Shown here in pieces: positions 1 to 8,205 of a DNA stretch of 10,132 bases (positions are counted from its first letter, which is position 1; the number at the start of each line of letters is the position of its first letter). The notes beneath the pieces are model-generated. The model was not told the origin of the DNA, searched no databases, and worked only from the letters and a program-made list of their open reading frames with translations. Both the position numbers and the translations under genes were made by a program. This DNA is from Flammeovirgaceae bacterium UBA5867 (GTDB lineage: Bacteria > Bacteroidota > Bacteroidia > Cytophagales > Cyclobacteriaceae), in contig DJFR01000125.1 in NCBI GenBank assembly GCA_002432545.1, positions 13,725 through 23,856 on the forward strand, in the 5' to 3' direction.

Positions 1-1406
1 AGCTTGTCAAAGTAAATATAGTTTCCGGTACTACCGTATATATTCTTACGTTTATCAGACCAATTGCCGTGTTCTTCAAGAGGAGAAAGCGTAAAGATAT
101 ATTCGTCCCGAGGCAACTTCGGACTCACAAATCTTAGTATTGACACCGGGTATTTGCAATACATATCTACTAGACCCAACAGAACAGCTTCGCCTCTTCG
201 GTTGAGAATAGAGATGCGTGCGTAACCACCGTTGCTGCAGGCCAAACCGTACATATATACCTGTTCGCCAGAGAACTTTATCGTGAGCATTGCATCTTTC
301 GTATCTGCGCCACTTACTGATACTGTATCACTACTATGTACCCATGACTTTGAAAAAGTAACGAGTCTGGAATTTGTATTATCGATAACCTTTCCGTTGA
401 CAGGATACGATAATGCAATGCCCTTGGCAGTATCAATCTGCCATGCCTCCTGGTATGCAGGTATGGATACGGAAGTGCCGAAGATCGTTAATGGTTGCCA
501 GACATACGTGGCCGCCGAAGCTTGTTTTGGAAAAGACCATCGATCGCCCATGAACATATAGGTTGTATCTTTTGTGCCTTCTATCGGAAGTATAAATGTG
601 GTTTGTGAATTCCAGGTTAAGCTTCCTCTGGGTGCAAATGTACCGCGATACGTCCATGGCCCTTTTAACGAATCAGCTGTATAGTAGTCGTTATCGTTTC
701 GTTCCCAGCTGGTAAGATGCGAACCAAAGAAGTAATACCGGTTACCCTTACGCATCATTGCCGGTGACTCAAAACCGGAAGCTATACCTTTACTGACTTG
801 TTCAACAACATGCTTATAATCATCAGCCAACCTGTAAATTTCTCCTCCATGTATAAGAACATAGCCTTTGCCGTCATGGTCCTGAAATGTACCCATGTCC
901 CATTTGCGAATTGGTTTGCCAGCAAATAACAAGGGGCCTTTAAACTCGTAAGGTCCAACTATAGATGCAGAGGTAGCATATCCTACATACTGATCTATAT
1001 ACCCCAGGGTATCAACATGCATAAACATGATATACTCTCCTGTTGAAGGACATTTCATTACCTTCGGTCGCTCGCCTATCCTGTTGGGACCCAACTTGCC
1101 GGAGCGCTGCACAGGTAGAGCCACGGCTTCAAATTTCCAATTGCAGAGATCGCTGGAAGAATAACAATTGAAGCCGGCAAATGCATTACTGGTATCACTG
1201 TGCGCTTCGCCAAACAAGAAATATCTATCGTTGTCTTTAATAATGTTCGCACCATGTGCACTTACCACCTTACCGCGGTCGTCAAACCACGGCACTCCTG
1301 AGTAGATCGCGCTATATTTTTTTCCTGTCTTCTGCGCCATACCAGTTGTTACTATTAACACAGCAAGTACAGCATACAACCATTTTGTAGCGAGGTTTGT
1401 AGTCAT
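1..1406 (-). CDS. Secreted GH43-like glycoside hydrolase, exo-beta-1,3-galactanase-like (3' end cut by window)
   Basis: Reading from the ATG at 1406-1404 the frame is open to the window edge, giving 468 residues with no stop. Residues 1-24 form a signal peptide (basic start, hydrophobic 9-21, then GMAQ), so the enzyme is exported. Residues about 36-310 look like the five-bladed propeller of GH43: AHGANI at 50-55, CYSSSDLCNWKFE at 81-93, GERPKV at 111-116, DMGTFQDHDGKGYVL at 170-184, GFESPAM at 211-217 and NSQTTFIL at 266-273. E213 fits the general acid, D170 the pKa modulator, and E112 with Q268 match residues I recall in fungal GH43_24 exo-beta-1,3-galactanase, which uses Gln instead of the usual Asp base. 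From about 325 a second, beta-rich module follows, resembling the sugar-binding sandwich found after many Bacteroidota hydrolases; its YGSTGNYIYFDK end suggests few residues are missing. The gene lies downstream of susD in the same direction, so it probably acts on the glycan that pair imports. GH43-like is firm; the exact substrate is inferred. Confidence 0.85.
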   Translation of the reverse strand, partial: MTTNLATKWLYAVLAVLIVTTGMAQKTGKKYSAIYSGVPWFDDRGKVVSAHGANIIKDNDRYFLFGEAHSDTSNAFAGFNCYSSSDLCNWKFEAVALPVQRSGKLGPNRIGERPKVMKCPSTGEYIMFMHVDTLGYIDQYVGYATSASIVGPYEFKGPLLFAGKPIRKWDMGTFQDHDGKGYVLIHGGEIYRLADDYKHVVEQVSKGIASGFESPAMMRKGNRYYFFGSHLTSWERNDNDYYTADSLKGPWTYRGTFAPRGSLTWNSQTTFILPIEGTKDTTYMFMGDRWSFPKQASAATYVWQPLTIFGTSVSIPAYQEAWQIDTAKGIALSYPVNGKVIDNTNSRLVTFSKSWVHSSDTVSVSGADTKDAMLTIKFSGEQVYMYGLACSNGGYARISILNRRGEAVLLGLVDMYCKYPVSILRFVSPKLPRDEYIFTLSPLEEHGNWSDKRKNIYGSTGNYIYFDK

Positions 1407-1531
1407 GTTCAGAAACTGATCAGAATATTTTATAGTATATATCTTCAATTACTTACTTCTATATCATCATTGTATTGTCCCTTACCATCGCTGATCAATA
1501 GTATATACCGATTGTTATAGAGAATGCACAT

Positions 1532-1578
1532 AAGGCAGATGAACAATGAAATTAATACTCCATTATCCATCCTGCCTT
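1532..1578 (-). other. Imperfect stem-loop between susD and the GH43 gene
   Basis: Arms at 1532-1541 (AAGGCAGATG) and 1568-1578 (CATCCTGCCTT) pair over 10 bp with one bulged base (1571). An inner AATG/CATT pair (1545-1548 with 1561-1564) can extend the stem. It begins about 30 nt after the susD stop. No T-run follows on the minus strand, so it does not look like a classical intrinsic terminator. It could slow 3' decay of the susCD message or lower read-through into the enzyme gene. The rest of the 1407-1608 gap shows no clear promoter of the Bacteroidota TTTG / TAnnTTTG type. Confidence 0.35.
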
Positions 1579-1608
1579 TATTATACCTATGGACGGAAAT
1601 ATATCGTG

Positions 1609-3315
1609 CTATTGATACTCCGGGTTTTGAGGAAACTCGCCCGAGTCTCTGTCTATAACCGACTGAGGAATAGGACGCACAAGATGATGGTCATCGAGTG
1701 CATTTTCCCTCGCTGCAAGATTATTATGTGCCAGCGTTCGTTCGATGAGCTTGCCTGTACGTTTCAAATCCATCCAGCGTTTATACTCTCCGGTTAGTTC
1801 ACGGGCGCGCTCATCCAGAATGAAATCCAGGCTAACATCCCCGGGTTGTATTTCCATCGCAGCTTCGTTTCCGGGAATGGCTGCACGTGTGCGAACAGCA
1901 TTGAGGCGTTGTGCTGCGGTAGCGTTATCTCCGGCGTTATGGTAAGCCTCTGCTGCAATGAGATACGTCTCAGCAAGCCTGTATAAAAAGATGTCGCGGG
2001 TGCCACTATAGTTGTTTGTATTTCCATGAAAGGCTGACTTGGGATCATAAAATTTCCACACCATTGGAAATTTACCTGCACCTCCTATATTCTCAATATC
2101 CTGCTTCCACGTTTCATAGCGGTATATATTTACATGAGGATGCTGCACTTTCATTTCAGCTTCATCCTCGGCTGTAAATTCCTGATCCCATTTCGGAAAA
2201 TACACTTTCAATTCACCTTTGTGAACACCGGCCGATGGAACATCTATAGTAGCATAGAATTCACTTAGGAAAGTAGCGTCATAGCGGCTGTCCATGCTGG
2301 TGTTAAAAAGCGAGTATAAAAATTGTGTTGGTGTAAACTGGGATTTCTTCCAGTTATAGGTTGGATTTTCTCTCTCAAAGCCTTGCTCCTTTGTCCAGAG
2401 CTCCCAACCAAAATGTGCACTTTGTCCATTGCCGTCAGGCCTGTTTTGATTATTCACAGGCAGCGATGTGGGGTCATATTGCACGGAGAAAATTATTTCA
2501 TTATTCTTCTCGTTGCCAGGAGTAAATACTTCCTTAAACGTTGGCAGCAAATTATAATTACCACTATTGATTACTTCATCGGCCCATGTAGCGGCCGTTG
2601 TAAAGTCAGAGGCGGAGCCGAACGTTTTATAACCACGTGTGAGGTAAACAAGTGCGAGCAGGTTCTTTACCGCGCCATCTGTAGCTCTGCCAAACTGGGC
2701 AGCTATCGGTGGCAGGTTTGGTAATGCGGCCTCCAGTTCGGTGATAATGAATTGATATACCTGCTCTTCTGGTGCTCTTTCAAAATGCGTTATTACACCG
2801 GTGATCTCTTCTTCCACGATCGGCACGCCACCAAATTGTTCTACCAGCAAGTAGTAATAATAAGCGCGAATGAAACGCACCTCTGATAACAACAGTGTTT
2901 TTCGTTCTTCGCTGAGTTCAGCCACATCATCCGCGCGTGATATCGCAGTATTGCATGTTTGTATAGCACGATATACATCGGCATAAAAATCATATACAAA
3001 GGGATTGACTGACGTCAGGTTTACATACTCATTTAGTTCACTGCTTCGAATATCGCGACCTTCGTAAGAGCCGCTTACAATCTCACTTTCACCACGCGTG
3101 TAGGTGTCTACTCCCAGGCAAAACAGCCACGGGTCATCTCCCCACACATCTCGCAGTGTTGCGTACGATGAAGTAACGAGCGACTCATAGCCGGTTACGG
3201 TGTTAAAGTAATTTTCGGCAGTGATGTTGCTTTTATTCTCTTCCGCTAAATAGTCTTCGCATGATGTTGCCACCAGGGCCAGCAAAGCGACAAATATATA
3301 TCTGGTTGATTTCAT
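1609..3315 (-). CDS. susD: SusD/RagB-family outer-membrane glycan-binding lipoprotein
   Basis: This 568-residue protein is a surface lipoprotein that captures oligosaccharide and closes as a lid over the SusC barrel. A lipoprotein signal is visible: KSTR, a hydrophobic run at 7-16, and a lipobox ending ATSC with Cys19 as the lipidated residue. The N-terminal SusD-like region has the family motif EVRFIRAYYYYLLVEQFGG (145-163) and a GRATDGAVKNLLALVYL helix (209-225), both belonging to the TPR-like scaffold. The C-terminal RagB/SusD domain carries YRLAETYLIAAEAYHNAG, then ILDERARELTGEYKRWMDLK, RPIPQ and a final QNPEYQ, the usual end of the family. Length is normal and nothing is truncated. It starts 11 bp after the susC stop, so the two are almost certainly co-transcribed; no strong Shine-Dalgarno is seen, which is normal in this phylum. 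The family call is very secure. The ligand cannot be read from sequence, because SusD binding sites are poorly conserved. Confidence 0.96.
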   Translation of the reverse strand: MKSTRYIFVALLALVATSCEDYLAEENKSNITAENYFNTVTGYESLVTSSYATLRDVWGDDPWLFCLGVDTYTRGESEIVSGSYEGRDIRSSELNEYVNLTSVNPFVYDFYADVYRAIQTCNTAISRADDVAELSEERKTLLLSEVRFIRAYYYYLLVEQFGGVPIVEEEITGVITHFERAPEEQVYQFIITELEAALPNLPPIAAQFGRATDGAVKNLLALVYLTRGYKTFGSASDFTTAATWADEVINSGNYNLLPTFKEVFTPGNEKNNEIIFSVQYDPTSLPVNNQNRPDGNGQSAHFGWELWTKEQGFERENPTYNWKKSQFTPTQFLYSLFNTSMDSRYDATFLSEFYATIDVPSAGVHKGELKVYFPKWDQEFTAEDEAEMKVQHPHVNIYRYETWKQDIENIGGAGKFPMVWKFYDPKSAFHGNTNNYSGTRDIFLYRLAETYLIAAEAYHNAGDNATAAQRLNAVRTRAAIPGNEAAMEIQPGDVSLDFILDERARELTGEYKRWMDLKRTGKLIERTLAHNNLAARENALDDHHLVRPIPQSVIDRDSGEFPQNPEYQ

Positions 3316-3326
3316 TTGAGGGTTCG

Positions 3327-6300
3327 TTAGAATGATACATTAAGTCCGAGCAGGTAGGTTGAGAAACCGGTTGCCTCACCCCACGTGTTCTCATCGGCCC
3401 ATTCAGGATCAAATCCGGGATACTTGGTAAAGGTGAATGGATTTGTTGCTGTTGCATATACCCGCAGTTTTTGCATGCGCAGACGACTGAGTATATCCTG
3501 CGGGAAGCTATACCCTAATGAAATGTTACCTACACGCACAAATGAAACATCGCGGTAGCGGAAGGCATCAAAAAATCTTCCTCTGTTACCAGGCTGAAAA
3601 TACTCGTTGGATGGATTCGATTCAGTCCAGTAAGGAACATTGACGTTGTTATAGTTTCCTTCCAAACCAATGAAGCTTGAATAGAATGTACTTTGTAACT
3701 GTTGTCCTTGACGTGTATAGATATATACTGAAAAATCCCAGTTTTTATATTTGAGTGTATTGGTAATGCTTCCACTCCACTTGGGTGTACGCTGTCCAAT
3801 GATCATACGATCATCAGCATCGATGTCTCCGTCATTGTCGCGATCCGTCACCCGCACTTGTCCTGGCTTCTGATTATACTGCAGTGCCCGGTCTGCATCG
3901 GCCGTTTGCCAGATGCCGGCAAACTCATAGTCAAAATTTGATTGAATGGGTTTGCCTATAAACCACTTATTACCAACATCATCTTTCTTTGCTCCATACA
4001 GTTCTACAATTTCATTTTTGTTTGAGTCGAATACAAAACCGGTCGTCCACGTAAAGCTACCTGACTGAATATTTACTGTATTGAGTGCAAGCTCAATGCC
4101 CGAGTTTCTCACCCAGCCAACATTATCCCATATACTTGTCCATCCGGCAGTTTCAGGAAGTTGACGCTGCATAATGAGGTCTTTGGAATTACGGCGATAC
4201 AAGTCTATTGTTCCTGTGACGCGGTCATTGAAAAATCCGAAGTCAATACCGAGGTCGAGTTCGGTGGTGCGCTCCCACGTGAGATCCGGATTGGCCAACT
4301 GGTTTTTATAGTAAGCAGGCGTTACTGTACCATTGAAGTCATAGTTCTTCGCGCTTACGTTGGCTTGCGTTCCATATATAGCAACGGCATCATTCCCGGA
4401 AGTACCATAGCTGAGTCGTATTTTCAAGTTGTTTAGAGCTTGGAAATTCTGCAGGAAATCTTCCTGTGAAACTCTCCATGCTATGGCAGCCGATGGAAAA
4501 AATGCCCACTTGTTTCCTTCCGCAAGACGTGAAGAGCCATCGTAACGGCCACTTACCGTTACCAGGTATTTGTCTGAAAAATCATACTGAACACGTCCGA
4601 GCACCGAAGCCAGTGTCCTCTTCCGGTAATCAGTTTGTGATGCCGTTACATTGGAGAGTGCAGTTGCATCCAGATTATACCATTCGCTGTTGTAAGGGAA
4701 ATTTCTTGCTCCCTGGTTGCTGGTCTCCCACTCTTCAAGTTGTAAGCTGTGAACTACCGTGGCGTTAATGTTATGTTTGTCGAGTTGCTTGTTATAGGTT
4801 ATCTGATTATCGAGTACATAACCGAAATAATCGCTGGTGGCATATACTGCCGTAGTGTTTGCTATTTTACCTGCACCGGCTTTACTCCATTGGCCGTAGT
4901 ACTCGCCGTTGCGTTGAAAGATTACTTGTGGAGAAAGTTGAGAACGCAGCGTTAATCCTTTCAACGGTTCAACCTGAAGGTATATATTTCCGAAAACACG
5001 ATTTCTTTTATTCTCGCGGATCTCACCATCTTTCTCCCATTCAAAAAGCGGATTGGTTACAAAGTCACTACGCCATGCGAAGAACTGTTTTTTACCAGCG
5101 TCATCATAGGGTTTACCAACAGGTGGCATACGGTAAGCAGACCGAAGGGCTTCATAGCTGCCTTGATTTTGTATACTTCGGGTAAAGTATAGATTTCCTC
5201 CGGCTTCCCATTTTTCAAGGAACTTACGACTTAAGTTTAGCCGGACGTTATAGCGCTTGTAGTCTTGCCCCGGTACAGTTCCTTCTTCCTTCAATTGACC
5301 AACGCTTAATGCGAACGTACCTTTATCATCGCCACCGGATGCCGTGAGCGTATTGCTGGTTTGAAAGCCGGTTCTTAACACCAGATCAATCCAGTCTGTA
5401 TATTGACCATTATCAATCATATCCCACTCACTTGCAGTAAAGAAATCGGCATTGGAGCGATCGATGCTCTTGCCCTGGTTTCTGAAGAGATCCGTTCGCC
5501 AGCGTACGTATTCATCACCACTCATCATATCAGGCAGATTGCTGGGTGTCCTCACCCCATAGTTGCCGTCAAATGAAATAGAAAATCTTCCTGCCTTACC
5601 CCGCTTGGTTGTAACCACGACAACTCCATTGGCACCGCGTGATCCGTAGATTGCTGTAGCAGAGGCATCTTTTAATACATCAATACTTTCAATGTCACTC
5701 GGATTGAGATCGGTCATTCCTTCGGTAGTTGGTATACCGTCTATTACATAGAGAGGACTTGTTGAATTATTTATAGAGGTAAGTCCGCGAACATTTATAG
5801 TAAAGCCACTACCGGGCCGGCCGACATTCTTTTCAATGTTCACACCGGCAACACGTCCCTGAAGCGCACCACCTGCATCCGGAAGACTTGTCGTTGCAAT
5901 TACATTAGCATCAAGTGAACCAACGGCACCGGTTAGATCTTTTTTCTCAACAGCACCATATCCGATTACTACAACCTCCTGAAGGGAGAGTACATCAGCA
6001 TTCATGACAACATCAATTACGGTGCGGCCTTGTATTTGTATTTCCTGCGGTGCAAAACCTATAAAGGAAAACACGAGGGTCTCGGTACCTTCGGGTACAG
6101 TAAGGATATACTTTCCATTGGTGTCAGTTGTGGTGCCGGTTGCTGATCCTTTCACTAAGATATTTACACCGGGAAGTGGATCGTTCTGGTCATCTGTCAC
6201 CATTCCTGAAACGGTGAAGGCACTTGATTGAGCTTCGTTGTCTGTCTGCGAATTTCGTTCTGTTACAACAATGTAATCACCAACAACCTCGAACGTGAGA

Positions 6301-6620
6301 TTGGCCTGAGACAACAGATCATCAAGTATTTCGCCGAGTTGTTTATCGATACATTTGAAAGATACTTTGGTATCAACAGCAATCGATTGTGGGTTATATG
6401 AAAACTTAATGTGCGCTGACTTTTCGATGCTGGAGAGTATACTCCTGATTTTTTGGTTGTCGGCGTGGAGAGTCACTCGCTTTTCCAGGATTGATTGTCC
6501 ATATGTCCTCACCGGCGAAGCGATAGTAGCACCGGAGAAAATAACAATGAGCAAAAACTGAATTCCTGAAAACTTCATAAACTCTCTGATCAACCTTAAA
6601 GAGGTCGATTTTTTTTGCAT
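3327..6620 (-). CDS. susC: SusC/RagA-family TonB-dependent outer-membrane transporter with N-terminal STN signalling domain
   Basis: This 1097-residue protein is the energised import channel for glycan oligomers, driven by TonB. The order of parts is: signal peptide about 1-42 (hydrophobic 19-33, then YGQS); STN domain about 48-121, a small periplasmic domain found in transducers that speak to FecR-type anti-sigma factors; CarboxypepD_reg-like domain about 135-207 (VSGMVTDDQNDPLPGVNILV); a TonB-box-like LQEVVVIGYG at 213-222; plug domain about 225-345 with GRVAGVNI, YVIDGIP and IDVLKDASATAIYGSRGANG; then a beta-barrel to the end, closing with the terminal Phe of GLNVSF as outer-membrane barrels do. 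Length and motif order are typical of SusC transducers. susD follows after 11 bp, and fecR lies 146 bp upstream in the same direction. The STN domain together with fecR strongly suggests ligand-dependent activation of an ECF sigma factor. The start chosen gives a complete signal peptide; M15 is a less likely alternative. Confidence 0.96.
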   Translation of the reverse strand: MQKKSTSLRLIREFMKFSGIQFLLIVIFSGATIASPVRTYGQSILEKRVTLHADNQKIRSILSSIEKSAHIKFSYNPQSIAVDTKVSFKCIDKQLGEILDDLLSQANLTFEVVGDYIVVTERNSQTDNEAQSSAFTVSGMVTDDQNDPLPGVNILVKGSATGTTTDTNGKYILTVPEGTETLVFSFIGFAPQEIQIQGRTVIDVVMNADVLSLQEVVVIGYGAVEKKDLTGAVGSLDANVIATTSLPDAGGALQGRVAGVNIEKNVGRPGSGFTINVRGLTSINNSTSPLYVIDGIPTTEGMTDLNPSDIESIDVLKDASATAIYGSRGANGVVVVTTKRGKAGRFSISFDGNYGVRTPSNLPDMMSGDEYVRWRTDLFRNQGKSIDRSNADFFTASEWDMIDNGQYTDWIDLVLRTGFQTSNTLTASGGDDKGTFALSVGQLKEEGTVPGQDYKRYNVRLNLSRKFLEKWEAGGNLYFTRSIQNQGSYEALRSAYRMPPVGKPYDDAGKKQFFAWRSDFVTNPLFEWEKDGEIRENKRNRVFGNIYLQVEPLKGLTLRSQLSPQVIFQRNGEYYGQWSKAGAGKIANTTAVYATSDYFGYVLDNQITYNKQLDKHNINATVVHSLQLEEWETSNQGARNFPYNSEWYNLDATALSNVTASQTDYRKRTLASVLGRVQYDFSDKYLVTVSGRYDGSSRLAEGNKWAFFPSAAIAWRVSQEDFLQNFQALNNLKIRLSYGTSGNDAVAIYGTQANVSAKNYDFNGTVTPAYYKNQLANPDLTWERTTELDLGIDFGFFNDRVTGTIDLYRRNSKDLIMQRQLPETAGWTSIWDNVGWVRNSGIELALNTVNIQSGSFTWTTGFVFDSNKNEIVELYGAKKDDVGNKWFIGKPIQSNFDYEFAGIWQTADADRALQYNQKPGQVRVTDRDNDGDIDADDRMIIGQRTPKWSGSITNTLKYKNWDFSVYIYTRQGQQLQSTFYSSFIGLEGNYNNVNVPYWTESNPSNEYFQPGNRGRFFDAFRYRDVSFVRVGNISLGYSFPQDILSRLRMQKLRVYATATNPFTFTKYPGFDPEWADENTWGEATGFSTYLLGLNVSF

Positions 6621-6712
6621 AGATTTGTTTGGTTTAGGTCACGAAAATTGATTTAACCATCTGGCGAGATTAGAATTAGAAGGCCTGATCAAACCAGATT
6701 CGAGTAAATTTG

Positions 6713-6749
6713 AGTCGGTGATGCATCCTGCATCATCGACTTCTTTTTT
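6713..6749 (+). terminator. Strong hairpin with T-tract facing the plus strand, in the fecR-susC gap
   Basis: Arms 6714-6725 (GTCGGTGATGCA) and 6729-6740 (TGCATCATCGAC) pair over 12 bp with one G-U, and A6713-T6741 adds a pair. The loop is three bases and TTCTTTTTT follows at 6741-6749. In plus-strand RNA this has the form of an intrinsic terminator. In minus-strand RNA the same stem has one A-C mismatch, is preceded by an A-run, and has no U-tract after it, so it should not stop fecR-susC read-through efficiently. No plus-strand gene lies upstream of it, so it may end antisense transcripts arising within susC, or act as a processing or stability stem between fecR and susC. The structure is certain; the role is not. 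Confidence 0.5.
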
Positions 6750-6766
6750 CAATAGGGTATAGATGA

Positions 6767-7939
6767 TTACATAGGCTTCGTTGTTTTTTGATCTTGTAAA
6801 CTCAATACTTTACATCCCGCACTTGTCACTACCACCTTCGCGTCAATGATTTCGTAGCTGGCGCCAACTGTCTTGCAAATCACATTCAGTTTTTCGAAGA
6901 GCGATTCAGAACCAAGAGCAACTGTCAGAAAACAGTGCTTCATCGTTTCGTGATCATAAACAACCTCTACGCCATAAGCTTGTTCCAGCGCTGCAAATAC
7001 ACTGTCAATCGAAGTGTTATCAAATTGAAATCGTCTGTCAGGTGCATCCGCGAGCAACTCCGGTTCTTCTACGATTTTCCTTTCGAACATATTCGCCTGG
7101 TCATCGTAAATGACTTGTTGATTAGGCAGTAATACAACTCCATTCTTCGGCATGGCGAGTTGCTCATTCTGAGTCTTGGCTGAATACACAGAAACTTTTC
7201 CGGTCTTTACCGCGACCGTCACTTTTTCAGTTGACGCATCTGATTTTATACGGAAGCTCGTTCCCAGTACCTCCGTAACAACGTTGTTGGTAAACACTAC
7301 AAAAGGTTTTTGGGGATTTCTCGCTACCTGAAAAAAAGCTTCTCCTTCGAGATATACTCTTCGCATGGTATCCGATGCGTAGGTTGTTTTGTATTTGACA
7401 CGACTATCTGGCTCAAGCAGAATAACAGAGCCATCGGCAATCTGAAGACTCGTGGTGGTGTCTGTTCTGTTTTCCACTTCTATAAAACCGGTTGTCTCAC
7501 GCTTATAGCTATACCAGTTTACCGACTCGTTCCAAAATTTCTGTGTGCCCAATACAGCAAGAGAAAGGATACCGGCAATTACGGCCGCTATCATCAACCA
7601 TCGTACGGGTGTATGTTCACTGCGTTCTGGTATATATCGTGGCGCAGCACGCTCAGTGTTTTGTTGCTCCACTTCATGATGTTCTTTATCAATTTCCTCC
7701 AGGATGTTTTGCCAGATTTGCCGAACCTTTTGCGGTCGAACCGGGTCCAAGCGTTCCTCCGCTTTGCCGATATTCTTTACAAGGATCGCTGCACGATCTA
7801 TTTTATCTTGAATAGAAGGATGAGACAACAGCAACGTGCGCCAGAAGTCTTTTTCTTCTTCCGTGCAATTGCCCTTTACCCAGTTAATGAATCGCTCATC
7901 ACCGGCAAGTTCTTCGACAGTAAGGTTCTTATAGTTCAT
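6767..7939 (-). CDS. fecR: FecR-family anti-sigma factor, inner membrane, with C-terminal DUF4974 (STN-like) domain
   Basis: This 390-residue protein is a single-pass membrane regulator that holds an ECF sigma factor and releases or activates it when the partner SusC signals ligand uptake. The cytoplasmic N-terminal part, about 1-112, holds the short helical sigma-binding region. One membrane span lies at 114-132 (WLMIAAVIAGILSLAVLGT). The periplasmic FecR domain is about 145-250, with the family motifs LQIADGSVILLEPDSRVKY, RRVYLEGEAFFQVARNPQKPF and VLGTSFRI. A DUF4974 domain at about 302-372 (FQFDNTSIDSVFAALEQAYG) is built like the STN domain and is the likely contact for the SusC N-terminus. 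A possible Shine-Dalgarno AGGAAC lies at 7947-7942, close to the ATG. The next genes in the same direction are susC and susD. The usual partner, an ECF sigma gene directly upstream, is missing: a lacI-type gene lies there instead, and the sigma gene is beyond it on the other strand. Confidence 0.95.
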   Translation of the reverse strand: MNYKNLTVEELAGDERFINWVKGNCTEEEKDFWRTLLLSHPSIQDKIDRAAILVKNIGKAEERLDPVRPQKVRQIWQNILEEIDKEHHEVEQQNTERAAPRYIPERSEHTPVRWLMIAAVIAGILSLAVLGTQKFWNESVNWYSYKRETTGFIEVENRTDTTTSLQIADGSVILLEPDSRVKYKTTYASDTMRRVYLEGEAFFQVARNPQKPFVVFTNNVVTEVLGTSFRIKSDASTEKVTVAVKTGKVSVYSAKTQNEQLAMPKNGVVLLPNQQVIYDDQANMFERKIVEEPELLADAPDRRFQFDNTSIDSVFAALEQAYGVEVVYDHETMKHCFLTVALGSESLFEKLNVICKTVGASYEIIDAKVVVTSAGCKVLSLQDQKTTKPM

Positions 7940-8068
7940 GAGTTCCTATTGATAAATGAATGTTGGGAAACTTTTTCGCCCTATAACAGAAATATTTTTT
8001 TTCAACATCAAAACGAGACTACAATCAAGTAATCTCTATAATTTAAAGATGACGGTTCCAGGATTTTC

Positions 8069-8093
8069 AAAAAAACGCAGTAGAAACATCTGC
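8069..8093 (-). terminator. Weak intrinsic terminator candidate downstream of the LacI-family gene
   Basis: In minus-strand RNA a short stem GCAG (8093-8090) pairs with CTGC (8080-8077), possibly lengthened by a T-A pair beside a bulged A. It is followed after one G by seven U residues (8075-8069). It lies about 110 nt after the regulator's stop codon and about 130 nt before fecR, so it could separate the two transcripts. The stem is short, which limits confidence. The rest of the 7940-8205 gap is AT-rich; the closest match to a Bacteroidota -7 element (TCGTTTTG at 8020-8010 on the minus strand, approximate) has no good -33 partner, so no fecR promoter is called. Confidence 0.35.
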
Positions 8094-8205
8094 TGATGAT
8101 GATTGAACCAACTCCATCCTAATATGTTAACTCAATTTTTGATTCTGTCTATATATATCGTACTGAACGAAACTTATCTGCAAATGCTTTAATCAAGCCT
8201 ATAGT

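Noticed and set aside
1418..1425. CTGATCAG palindrome upstream of the GH43-like gene as an operator
   Set aside because: TGATCA cores occur at several unrelated places in the window, including inside susC and lacI, and it does not resemble the CG-centred palindrome at 9440-9451.
2323..2724. Plus-strand open frame of 133 codons opposite susD
   Set aside because: It is a shadow of susD: its composition is unlike a real protein and the opposite strand encodes conserved SusD sequence.
6621..6712. Promoter for susC in the fecR-susC gap
   Set aside because: No TAnnTTTG element with a properly spaced upstream TTTG could be found on the minus strand; an ECF-dependent promoter may exist but has no consensus I can test here.
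7310..8032. Long plus-strand open frame of 240 codons opposite fecR
   Set aside because: It lies antisense to the clearly coding fecR, its translation is low-complexity and Cys/Phe/Tyr-rich with no recognisable domain, and no promoter or ribosome-binding site supports it.
8147..8159. TATATATA runs here and at about 9205, 9357 and 9990 as a possible repeat family or shared regulatory site
   Set aside because: They are short, simple AT runs found both in coding and non-coding DNA without fixed flanks or spacing; chance and base composition explain them.
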